Notes under the pieces: model-generated
Databases searched by the model: none
What the model was told of the DNA's origin: nothing
What the model saw: the letters and a program-made list of their open reading frames with translations, nothing else
Position numbers and translations under genes: made by a program
In this document: in pieces, positions 1-4,788 of the stretch
Position numbering within the stretch: position 1 is the first letter of the stretch
Layout: the number at the start of each line of letters is the position of its first letter
NCBI GenBank assembly: GCA_017610505.1
Contig: JAFCBX010000077.1
Span: forward strand, 1 to 5,072
Length of the DNA: 5,072 bases
Direction of reading: 5' to 3'
Origin: Methanosarcinales archaeon
GTDB taxonomy: Archaea; Nanobdellota; Nanobdellia; Woesearchaeales; CG1-02-33-12

Positions 1-99
1 AAGGGAGAGGATAGAACTTATAATGATATTCAAGTAATATAGTCAAAGAAATATCTTGACCCTAAAGAAACTTATTGGTTTGCGATTAAGCAACGAACA

Positions 100-348
100 T
101 TGAAACGAAGACATTATTTTTATTTTATGTTTATTTGTGAAGATGATGATAGAATACTAATAATTCCTTCACTTTCATTAAAAAACATGCTTGATAAAAC
201 TAAATTAGATATTAAAGAAAATAAGGAATTTGGTAGATGGCATTTTATTGTAGATAAAAAAGATGATAAATATATCCTAAGAACTAAAAAAGGAGAGGAA
301 GGAATAGATATAACAGAATATCTTAATAGTTTTGATAGATTAAAATAA
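100..348 (+). CDS. Hypothetical protein, C-terminal fragment, probably 5'-truncated or interrupted
   Basis: Family not recognised. The frame reads as a small alpha/beta domain: a hydrophobic strand run (HYFYFMFIC), an acidic turn, ILIIPSLSL, then WHFIVDKKDDKYILRTKKG and a terminal DITEYLNSF. This WH...I...YILR.KKG...DITEYL pattern resembles the C-terminal ends of some hypothetical, possibly nuclease-associated proteins, a weak memory-based resemblance. TTG at 100 is only the longest possible start, and the first ATG is at 127. Neither has a TATA box at the spacing used by the other genes here. Coding-like codons (YLDPKETYWFAIKQR) continue upstream of 100 in the same frame, back to a TAG at 40-42 and in-frame again to position 1. 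The piece is therefore probably the tail of a longer, broken gene or of one affected by a sequence error. It has no operon link to the next gene, which has its own promoter. Confidence 0.45.
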   Translation: MKRRHYFYFMFICEDDDRILIIPSLSLKNMLDKTKLDIKENKEFGRWHFIVDKKDDKYILRTKKGEEGIDITEYLNSFDRLK

Positions 349-406
349 ATAACTCCCTCATCTTAACACCTTATCTATCTCCCGAAAACTTAACACTCTC
401 AGAATA

Positions 407-421
407 GGATAACTTTATATA
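407..421 (+). promoter_or_regulatory. Archaeal BRE/TATA promoter of the 444 gene
   Basis: GGATAAC (407-413, BRE-like) precedes TTTATATA (414-421). The box centre lies about 26-27 nt before the A of ATG at 444, the usual distance from an archaeal TATA box to the transcription start. The mRNA is therefore predicted to begin at or next to the start codon and to be leaderless. No Shine-Dalgarno sequence precedes the ATG, which agrees with this. Confidence 0.6.
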
Positions 422-443
422 TCAATGCCATTTCTAAATATTT

Positions 444-791
444 ATGGCAAGATTTGAACATTCAAGAGAAAGAAAAAACAAAAGAGATTCTAGAGATAGT
501 TCTTCAAAGAGAGATAATAGGGATGGGAGGAGTTTTGAAGACTTTCATAAAGGTAAGCGAGATTCTGGTAGGGGGTCTAACAATTACAGTAGAAATAGGC
601 GTGATGGTTACAGTAGAAATAGGCGTGATGTTAAGATGACTAAGGTTATTTGTTCTTTGTGTGGAAAAGAATGTGAGGTCCCTTTCAAACCAACTTCAAG
701 CAAGCCTGTCTATTGTGATGAATGTTTTGCAAAAATAAACAAAGGTAATTCTAACAAGATTTCTAACAAAGATTTTGACATAATTAATTGA
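444..791 (+). CDS. CxxC-x17-CxxC zinc-ribbon protein with Arg/Asp-rich N-terminal tail
   Basis: This 115-residue protein has two parts. Residues 1-64 are low-complexity and rich in Arg, Asp, Ser, Lys and Gly (RD, RG and SR dipeptides), with no hydrophobic core, so the part is probably disordered and nucleic-acid-binding. Residues 66-97 form a zinc ribbon with C70xxC73 and C91xxC94 separated by 17 residues. The motif VPFKPTSSKPVYC is typical of the CxxC-x17-CxxC domain common in uncultured bacteria and archaea; its molecular role is not established. C77 is an extra cysteine. Residues 47-62 are a tandem 8-residue repeat, N/G-YSRNRRD. The ATG at 444 is chosen because it sits at the predicted transcription start; ATG at 636 would leave only the ribbon. 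A role in RNA or DNA binding is inferred from composition. A T-run downstream may end the transcript before the regulator's own promoter. Confidence 0.8.
   Translation: MARFEHSRERKNKRDSRDSSSKRDNRDGRSFEDFHKGKRDSGRGSNNYSRNRRDGYSRNRRDVKMTKVICSLCGKECEVPFKPTSSKPVYCDECFAKINKGNSNKISNKDFDIIN
584..630 (+). repeat. Tandem 24-bp in-frame duplication
   Basis: Two copies with a 24-bp period, beginning at 584 and 608. The first 23 bases (TTACAGTAGAAATAGGCGTG and three more) are identical and the 24th differs. It encodes the doubled YSRNRRD unit in the disordered tail of the zinc-ribbon protein. The near-identity points to a recent duplication. Confidence 0.9.
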
Positions 792-822
792 ATATCTTCC
801 GAAGTTCATAAAAATTTAATGA

Positions 823-830
823 TTTTTTTT
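823..830 (+). terminator. Candidate T-run terminator after the zinc-ribbon gene
   Basis: Eight consecutive T lie 32 nt after the stop at 791 and just before the next promoter. Archaeal RNA polymerase can terminate at T-runs without a hairpin, and no convincing stem precedes this one. It is a plausible 3' end, not a proven one. Confidence 0.35.
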
Positions 831-840
831 GGTAAAGCAA

Positions 841-848
841 TATAAATA
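841..848 (+). promoter_or_regulatory. TATA box of the Lrp/AsnC-like regulator gene
   Basis: TATAAATA, preceded by the A-rich AAAGCAA (834-840) as a BRE-like element. Its centre is about 25-26 nt before the GTG at 870, so the transcript is predicted to start at the GTG and to be leaderless. Confidence 0.6.
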
Positions 849-869
849 TGTACTTCTTATAGTTGTTAG

Positions 870-1391
870 GTGAGTTTATTGCTGACAAAGAAAGAGTTAT
901 TGATTTTAACGCATTTAAGAGCAGATTCAAGGAAAAGCCTTGCAATGATAAGCCGCGAGACAGGCATTCCAATATCAACAATATTTGACAAGGTAAACAA
1001 GCTTGGAAAAACAGGCATTCCAATATCAACAATATTTGACAAGGTAAACAAGCTTGGAAAAAATACAATATCAAAATACTCTCCTCTGCTTGACTTTCAG
1101 AAGCTTGGTTTCGGATTAAGAGTTAATTTTGTATTAAAAGCAAATGATAAAAAAAAGCAAGAGCTTAAAAATTTCTTATTAACAAATAAAAATGTAAATT
1201 GTATATTAAGACTTAATAATGAATTTGATTTCTTTGTTGAAACAGTATTTAGGGATATGAAAGGGCTTGAAGAATTTTCTGAGAGCCTTGAAAAATTTAA
1301 GATAAAAAAGAAAAAAGAGTTCTTTGTTATCGAAGACCTAAAGAGAGAGGATTTTTTTACCAGGCCAGAGCATATAAAGTTATTAGATTAA
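870..1391 (+). CDS. Lrp/AsnC-family-like transcriptional regulator with duplicated recognition helix
   Basis: This 173-residue protein has an N-terminal winged helix-turn-helix. Residues 5-20 are helix 1 (LTKKELLILTHLRADSR), 24-31 helix 2 (LAMISRET), and TGIPISTIFDKVNKLGK the recognition helix and its exit. The linker SKYSPLLDFQKLGF matches the family's usual connection to the C-terminal ligand-sensing/dimerising RAM-type domain at about 82-160. The recognition-helix segment occurs twice, at residues 31-47 and 48-64, with identical nucleotides. Removing one copy gives 156 residues, close to the usual 150 or so. The extra 17 residues should add a helix between the recognition helix and the wing and may impair or alter DNA binding. 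The C-terminal domain is recognisable but divergent. GTG at 870 is supported by the TATA spacing. The target is unknown. The stop lies 1 nt from the convergent zinc-ribbon frame's stop. Confidence 0.8.
   Translation: MSLLLTKKELLILTHLRADSRKSLAMISRETGIPISTIFDKVNKLGKTGIPISTIFDKVNKLGKNTISKYSPLLDFQKLGFGLRVNFVLKANDKKKQELKNFLLTNKNVNCILRLNNEFDFFVETVFRDMKGLEEFSESLEKFKIKKKKEFFVIEDLKREDFFTRPEHIKLLD
960..1062 (+). repeat. Perfect 51-bp tandem duplication in the regulator's HTH
   Basis: 960-1010 and 1011-1061 are identical over all 51 bases, and the match continues one base further to 1062. The period is exactly 17 codons, so the frame is kept. Each unit starts ACAGGCATTCC and ends AAGCTTGGAAAA. There are no synonymous differences, so it is a very recent duplication or an assembly artefact. 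Confidence 0.95.
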
Positions 1392-1392
1392 A

Positions 1393-1590
1393 TTATTCTT
1401 CCATTTCATCAATAACTTCATCTATGATTTTCTGCATTGGCTTTACTTTCTCTAAAGTCCCTTCTTTTCCGCAGAAAGGGCATGTCTTTGGTATTATATC
1501 CTTCTTTGGACTGAACTTATAGTTGCATTCTTTACAGCGTAGACGAATTAAATCCTTCTTTTCTTTTGATTTGGCTTGCTTCTTACTTTT
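1393..1590 (-). CDS. Small CxxC-x14-CxxC zinc-ribbon protein, start codon unclear, overlaps L15e end
   Basis: Read on the minus strand, this open frame gives KKDLIRLRCKECNYKFSPKK, then IIPKTCPFCGKEGTLEKV, and ends IIDEVIDEMEE and TAA at 1395-1393. The two CxxC knuckles are 14 residues apart, like many small archaeal zinc-ribbon proteins. The lysine-rich head and acidic amphipathic tail also look like real protein. The frame opens after a TGA at 1593-1591 and contains no ATG, GTG or TTG before the first cysteine. It shares 43 bp with the end of L15e in the -1 frame. Possible routes are an ATT start at 1548 (51 residues), a -1 slip on the A-run at 1591-1587 fusing it to L15e, a sequence error, or loss of the start codon. 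The stop is separated from the regulator's stop by a single base, which fits tightly packed convergent genes. The specific function is not recognised; nucleic-acid or ribosome association is a guess. Confidence 0.55.
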   Translation of the reverse strand, partial: KSKKQAKSKEKKDLIRLRCKECNYKFSPKKDIIPKTCPFCGKEGTLEKVKPMQKIIDEVIDEMEE

Positions 1591-2123
1591 TCAGCGCCCT
1601 TTCCTTTATTTCTAAGTCCTCTTGAACGCCTTCCTGCAGAAGTCAATCCTCTGAATGCCCGGCCAGTATGTTTCTTCTCACTTATCCAGCTTATCCTTTT
1701 ATCAGCCATTATTGAAGGATGTAATTTATCCACTAAAATCACTTCATACCAGAAATGTTTGCCGTCTTTCCCAACATAATAAGAATTTAAGACTTCGCAG
1801 TTCTTGTATTTTTTGTTTACTCTCTCTTCAGCTATCTGCTGATAGTTTTTTGAAAGAACTTTTCTTTGTGTGCTGTGCTTTGGCCTTCTTCCTTTTTTTA
1901 TATCGGGCCTTTGCCTTCCACCACGAATAAGCCTTTGCCTTACAACAACATATCCCTGCTTTGCCTTATAACCCAAAGAACGAGCAGCATCAATTCTTGT
2001 TGGCCTTTCAATCCTTATTGTTACTGGCTCTTTTCTCCACTCAATAAGCCTTTTTGACCAGATTCCCTTTAAATTCTTTTTTGGGCTTTTCCAAAGCCTT
2101 CTCACATATTTGTATAAACTCAT
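1548..2123 (-). CDS. rpl15e: 50S ribosomal protein L15e
   Basis: This 191-residue, very basic protein of the large ribosomal subunit belongs to a family found in archaea and eukaryotes and absent from bacteria. The N-terminus SLYKYVRRLWKSPKK is the family's conserved opening and fixes the start. DAARSLGYKAKQGY (residues 45-58) matches the L15e signature region. GLTSAGRRSRGLRNKGKGAE in the last 38 residues matches the conserved C-terminal segment. The length is normal. A good Shine-Dalgarno sequence stands six bases before the ATG, unlike the leaderless plus-strand genes. The start is preceded by a possible 16-codon leader ORF and a BRE/TATA promoter. Its last 43 bp also form the head of the start-less zinc-ribbon frame. 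Cytoplasmic, ribosome-bound. Confidence 0.97.
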   Translation of the reverse strand: MSLYKYVRRLWKSPKKNLKGIWSKRLIEWRKEPVTIRIERPTRIDAARSLGYKAKQGYVVVRQRLIRGGRQRPDIKKGRRPKHSTQRKVLSKNYQQIAEERVNKKYKNCEVLNSYYVGKDGKHFWYEVILVDKLHPSIMADKRISWISEKKHTGRAFRGLTSAGRRSRGLRNKGKGAEKVRSKPNQKKRRI

Positions 2124-2125
2124 TT

Positions 2126-2176
2126 TTAGCCTCCATTATTTTGTTTTAGTTCAGGCAAGCAACTGCCCACATCCAT
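2126..2176 (-). CDS. Possible 16-residue leader peptide upstream of L15e
   Basis: On the minus strand, ATG at 2176-2174 opens MDVGSCLPELKQNNGG and stops at TAA 2128-2126, two bases before the L15e ATG. Its GGA GGC codons contain the L15e Shine-Dalgarno. The ATG lies about 27-28 nt after the centre of the TATA box at 2207-2200, so it would be nearly leaderless like other genes here. Ribosomes finishing it would stand on the L15e start, allowing coupling. Length and position alone cannot show it is translated. No similar peptide is recognised. Confidence 0.3.
   Translation of the reverse strand: MDVGSCLPELKQNNGG
2130..2134 (-). promoter_or_regulatory. Shine-Dalgarno sequence of L15e
   Basis: GGAGG on the minus strand, separated from the ATG by six bases (CTAAAA). 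It is the strongest ribosome-binding site in the window and confirms the L15e start. Confidence 0.8.
2153..2168 (-). promoter_or_regulatory. Short stem-loop in the L15e leader
   Basis: In the minus-strand RNA, GGGCA (2168-2164) can pair with UGCCU (2157-2153) around a six-base loop: four Watson-Crick pairs and one G-U. It lies inside the candidate leader ORF. It may be chance or a regulatory fold; ribosomal-protein leaders are sometimes autoregulated, which is inference here. Confidence 0.2.
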
Positions 2177-2199
2177 TTTAGAACAGGAGTTTTAGTTTG

Positions 2200-2213
2200 T
2201 TTAAAAAGTTTTC
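2200..2213 (-). promoter_or_regulatory. BRE/TATA promoter of the L15e transcript
   Basis: On the minus strand, GAAAAC (2213-2208, BRE) is followed by TTTTTAAA (2207-2200). Transcription should start about 26 nt on, near 2178, giving a leader of about 55 nt before L15e with the candidate peptide ATG at its 5' end. Confidence 0.55.
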
Positions 2214-2235
2214 TCTTAACTGTTTTTAGAAAACT
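2207..2235. repeat. 8-bp inverted repeat between divergent promoters
   Basis: AGTTTTCT (2207-2214) and AGAAAACT (2228-2235) are perfect inverted copies separated by 13 bp. Each arm holds the GAAAAC BRE of one of two back-to-back promoters, so the symmetry may simply reflect two strong BREs. It could also be a regulator site. Confidence 0.5.
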
Positions 2236-2242
2236 ATAAATA
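2229..2242 (+). promoter_or_regulatory. BRE/TATA promoter of the isomerase-phosphatase-kinase operon
   Basis: GAAAAC (2229-2234, BRE) is directly followed by TATAAATA (2235-2242). The predicted transcription start is about 2263-2266. That puts GTG 2267 within a few bases of the 5' end, or gives ATG 2276 a leader of about 11 nt containing GGTGG. No other promoter is evident inside the operon. Confidence 0.65.
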
Positions 2243-2275
2243 ATAGTCAAATAAGTATTATGATGGGTGGTATAT

Positions 2276-3259
2276 ATGGATGAAACCAATCAAACAGATA
2301 AATCCAATATGATCGAAGTTCTAGAAAGCATTCCTGAGCAAATAGCAGAGGCTGTAAAGCTTGCAAAGGATGTTAAGGTAACAGAGCCAATAAAGAGGAT
2401 TATGGTTGCTGGAATGGGAGGCAGCGCTGTATCAGGAGATATTTTAAAGGCATATCTTAAAGATAAGATTGATGTAACAGTCAACAAAGATTATTTTCTG
2501 CCTGAATTAGTTGGAAAAGAAACTCTCTTATTTATTGTATCCTACTCAGGAAACACAGAGGAAACAGTCTCTGCCTATAGAACGGCACAGAGAAAAAATA
2601 TAAATATGGTTATTATAACAACAGGAGGAAAATTAGAAGAACTTTCAAAAATAAGCAAAATACCATGTATTATTATTCCAAAGGGATTCCAGCCAAGGGC
2701 AGGCCTTGCTTACTTATTCTTCCCTATGTTAACTGTTCTGTATAACTCACACTTTATTGATAACCCTATAGATGATATAAAAAATACAGTTAAGGCATTG
2801 AAAAACCCTAAATTCAAGGAAAGAGCACAGGATCTTGCTGAAAAGCTTGTTGAAAAAGTACCGTTAATATATGCCTCAGAAAAAATGGGTGTTGTTGCAT
2901 ACAGGTGGAAAACTCAGTTTAATGAAAATGCAAAGATTCATGCATTTCATCATGTATTTCCTGAATTAGACCATAATGAGCTTGTTGGATATGGCAATAT
3001 AAAGGCAGGATATCATGTGATAATTATAAAGGATGATGATGATTATGTTAAGGTAAAGAAAAGAATGGATATAACAAAAAAATTAATCTCAGAGGCAGGA
3101 ATAAATGTAACTGAGCTGGTTATCAAGGGAGAGTGTTTCCTGACAAAGCTGTTCTCAGCAATCTATCTTGGTGACCTGACATCTTATTACTTAGCATTAA
3201 AATATGGCACAGACCCAACACCTGTTGATGTAATTGAAGAGCTGAAAAAAGAGTTATGA
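2276..3259 (+). CDS. Bifunctional phosphoglucose/phosphomannose isomerase
   Basis: Cytoplasmic enzyme interconverting glucose 6-phosphate or mannose 6-phosphate with fructose 6-phosphate. With the ATG at 2276 it has 327 residues, slightly longer than characterised archaeal members (about 300). It has two SIS-type sugar-phosphate domains. Visible family motifs are GMGGS (46-50), the phosphate-binding SYSGNTEET (89-97), PRAGLAY with R141, NENAK with the likely catalytic base E217, LDHNE with H233, and a C-terminal DPTPVDVIEELKK whose lysine (probably K324) corresponds to the active-site lysine. All expected positions are filled, so it should be active. The start is ambiguous: ATG 2276 follows GGTGG with a 5-nt gap, while GTG 2267 would suit a near-leaderless mRNA and add three residues. 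It is the first gene of the operon and its stop overlaps the next start (ATGA). With the downstream ROK kinase it links glucose to upper glycolysis or gluconeogenesis. Confidence 0.93.
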   Translation: MDETNQTDKSNMIEVLESIPEQIAEAVKLAKDVKVTEPIKRIMVAGMGGSAVSGDILKAYLKDKIDVTVNKDYFLPELVGKETLLFIVSYSGNTEETVSAYRTAQRKNINMVIITTGGKLEELSKISKIPCIIIPKGFQPRAGLAYLFFPMLTVLYNSHFIDNPIDDIKNTVKALKNPKFKERAQDLAEKLVEKVPLIYASEKMGVVAYRWKTQFNENAKIHAFHHVFPELDHNELVGYGNIKAGYHVIIIKDDDDYVKVKKRMDITKKLISEAGINVTELVIKGECFLTKLFSAIYLGDLTSYYLALKYGTDPTPVDVIEELKKEL

Positions 3260-3915
3260 TTCTAATGATAAATAAAAATTATAATTCTATCAAAACAATA
3301 TTTGTTGATTTAGACAATACGCTATATGAAAAAGAAAAGGGATTACTAACAGAAGTAAGCAGAAGAATTGACTTGTTTATATCAAACAGGTTTAAGGGTA
3401 TGAAAAATATAGAAAAATACAGAAAAAATCTTTTTTATAAATATGGCACTACATTAAAAGGCCTAACTATAGAGGAAGATGTTGATCCAGAAGAATACTT
3501 TAAATTTGTAAATGATATTAACATAGAAGATTTTTTAGAAAGAGATGAGGAACTTATAAATGTTTTAGGCGGAATAGAGCAGGAAAAAATAATTTTTACT
3601 AATTCTCCAAGAGAATATGCATTAAATGTTCTTAAGGTGTTAGGGGTAGAGAAATTCTTTTCAAATATAGTTGATATACGCTATCTTGATTTTATTCCAA
3701 AACCAAATGAAGGGGCATTTAAGAAACTCTTTGAACAAGGAATTAAGCCTGAGGAATCAATGATATTAGATGATTATGAGCATAACCTTAAACCTGCAAA
3801 AGGGCTTGGAATGACTACGGTTTTAGTAGGAAACAATAAATCAAACAACCAACCTTACATTGATTATTGTATTAAAGATATAAAAGATATAAAAGAAATT
3901 AAAAAAATACTTTAG
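3256..3915 (+). CDS. HAD-superfamily hydrolase, pyrimidine 5'-nucleotidase-like
   Basis: This 219-residue cytoplasmic phosphatase shows all four HAD motifs. Motif I is VDLDNTLYE, with nucleophile D18 and acid D20. Motif II is FTNS (T115). Motif III is K149 in IPKPNEGAF. Motif IV is LDDYEHNLKPAKGLGMTTV, with D172 and D173 binding Mg2+. The helical cap at about 25-105 carries YKYGTTLKGL, which, with DLDNTLY, resembles the SDT1-like pyrimidine 5'-nucleotidase branch. The substrate (nucleoside monophosphate or a small sugar phosphate) cannot be fixed from sequence. The ATG at 3256 overlaps the isomerase stop by four bases, implying translational coupling; ATG 3265 is an alternative. The C-terminal tail IKDIKDIKEIKK comes from a 9-bp tandem repeat. 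Its place between a glucose-6-phosphate isomerase and a sugar kinase suggests a carbohydrate role, but this is inference. Confidence 0.85.
   Translation: MILMINKNYNSIKTIFVDLDNTLYEKEKGLLTEVSRRIDLFISNRFKGMKNIEKYRKNLFYKYGTTLKGLTIEEDVDPEEYFKFVNDINIEDFLERDEELINVLGGIEQEKIIFTNSPREYALNVLKVLGVEKFFSNIVDIRYLDFIPKPNEGAFKKLFEQGIKPEESMILDDYEHNLKPAKGLGMTTVLVGNNKSNNQPYIDYCIKDIKDIKEIKKIL
3874..3891 (+). repeat. Two-unit 9-bp in-frame repeat at the phosphatase tail
   Basis: AAAGATATA occurs twice in tandem (3874-3882, 3883-3891), followed by a degenerate third unit. It gives the IKD-IKD-IKE periodicity at the protein's C-terminus. It is most simply explained by replication slippage in A-rich DNA. Confidence 0.7.
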
Positions 3916-3918
3916 AAA

Positions 3919-4788
3919 ATGAAAAAATATGTTATTGGGGTTGACCTCGGAGGAACTAACATACGTGCTGGTTTAGTTCTAAATAATAAAATAATTAAAA
4001 AAACAGAAGTAAAGACAGAGTCAAGCAAAGGAAAAAATACTGTTATAAAAAATCTTGTTAAAGCTGTAAATAATGTAATGACAAAAGATGTAAAAGGAAT
4101 TGGAATTGGCTCTCCAGGGCCATTGAATTATAAAAAAGGTCTTATTATAACGACAAAAAATATTCCCCTTAAAAAAGTTAATCTAAAAAAAATATTAGAG
4201 AAAAAGTTTAATGTTCCTGTGTTTGTTGATAATGATTCTAACTGCTTTACTTTTGGAGAGGCTCTTTATGGAAGTGGAAAAAAACATAACTGTGTTATTG
4301 GACTAACCATTGGAACTGGTGTTGGCGGGGGAATTGTTATCAATAAAAAGATATTTCACGGCAGGATGAATGCTGGCGAACTAGGCCATACAAGCATAAA
4401 TTTTAATGGAATAAAATGCAACTGCGGAAATATTGGCTGCCTTGAGGAATATGTTAGCGCAAGAGGAATTATGAGAATTGCAAAAGGCCTAAATGCAAAA
4501 ACTCCCTTAGATGTTTATAATCTTGCATTAAAGGGAAACAAAAAAGCAACAAAAGTTTTTGAAAAAATGGGTTTTTATCTTGGTATTGCTGTTGTAAATT
4601 TTGTAAATATTTTTGATCCTGATGTTATAATTATTGGCGGTGGTATTTCAAATGCCTGGAAATTTTTCTCAAAAAGCATGAAAAAAACAGTCAAAGAAAG
4701 GGCTTATGTAAACAAAAATCCAAAGATTGTCAAGAGCAAATTAAAGAATGCTGCTATTCTGGGGTCTGCTTCACTCATGTATTTTTAG
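3919..4788 (+). CDS. ROK-family sugar kinase, probable glucokinase
   Basis: This 289-residue cytoplasmic, ATP-dependent hexose kinase has the expected ROK length. The N-terminal phosphate loop is VDLGGTNIR (D9-R16). VDNDSNC holds the likely catalytic base D106. GTGVGGGI (132-139) is the second phosphate loop. AGELGH (E154, H157) and CNCGNIGCLEEY (C167, C169, C174, E176) are the ROK zinc-binding and sugar-binding signature with all ligands present. GGGIS (240-244) contacts the adenine side. There is no N-terminal HTH, so it is a kinase and not a ROK repressor. Glucose is the likeliest substrate; fructose, mannose or N-acetylmannosamine cannot be excluded. It starts 3 nt after the phosphatase stop, with only an A-rich stretch and no clear Shine-Dalgarno, so translation probably depends on coupling. 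Paired with the isomerase it would phosphorylate glucose and pass it to fructose 6-phosphate. The 3' end overlaps a convergent ORF by 14 bp. Confidence 0.92.
   Translation: MKKYVIGVDLGGTNIRAGLVLNNKIIKKTEVKTESSKGKNTVIKNLVKAVNNVMTKDVKGIGIGSPGPLNYKKGLIITTKNIPLKKVNLKKILEKKFNVPVFVDNDSNCFTFGEALYGSGKKHNCVIGLTIGTGVGGGIVINKKIFHGRMNAGELGHTSINFNGIKCNCGNIGCLEEYVSARGIMRIAKGLNAKTPLDVYNLALKGNKKATKVFEKMGFYLGIAVVNFVNIFDPDVIIIGGGISNAWKFFSKSMKKTVKERAYVNKNPKIVKSKLKNAAILGSASLMYF

Noticed and set aside
454..639. Second plus-strand frame inside the zinc-ribbon gene
   Set aside because: It overlaps a frame with a clear zinc-ribbon domain and has no motif or promoter of its own.
960..1062. The 51-bp repeats as a CRISPR array or mobile-element repeat
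   Set aside because: There are only two directly abutting copies with no spacer, and they lie within one coding frame.
784..1074. Minus-strand ORF with repeated FFQACLPCQILLILECL-like blocks
   Set aside because: It is the antisense shadow of the duplicated segment of the regulator gene; the repetition comes from the 51-bp duplication and it crosses that gene's promoter.
1576..2057. Plus-strand ORFs opposite L15e
   Set aside because: These are Leu/Phe/Ser-rich antisense readings of a highly conserved basic ribosomal protein gene.
2143..2197. Direct repeat GTTTTAGTT (2143-2151 and 2189-2197) as an operator pair
   Set aside because: Nine AT-rich bases recurring 46 bp apart are easily explained by base composition, and no symmetry links them to the promoters.
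2290..2487. Minus-strand ORF opposite the isomerase N-terminus
   Set aside because: It is an antisense shadow of the SIS domain, with no promoter or ribosome-binding site.
3919..4788. ROK protein as a transcriptional repressor
   Set aside because: It has no N-terminal helix-turn-helix, the length is that of a kinase, and the catalytic Asp and phosphate loops are intact.
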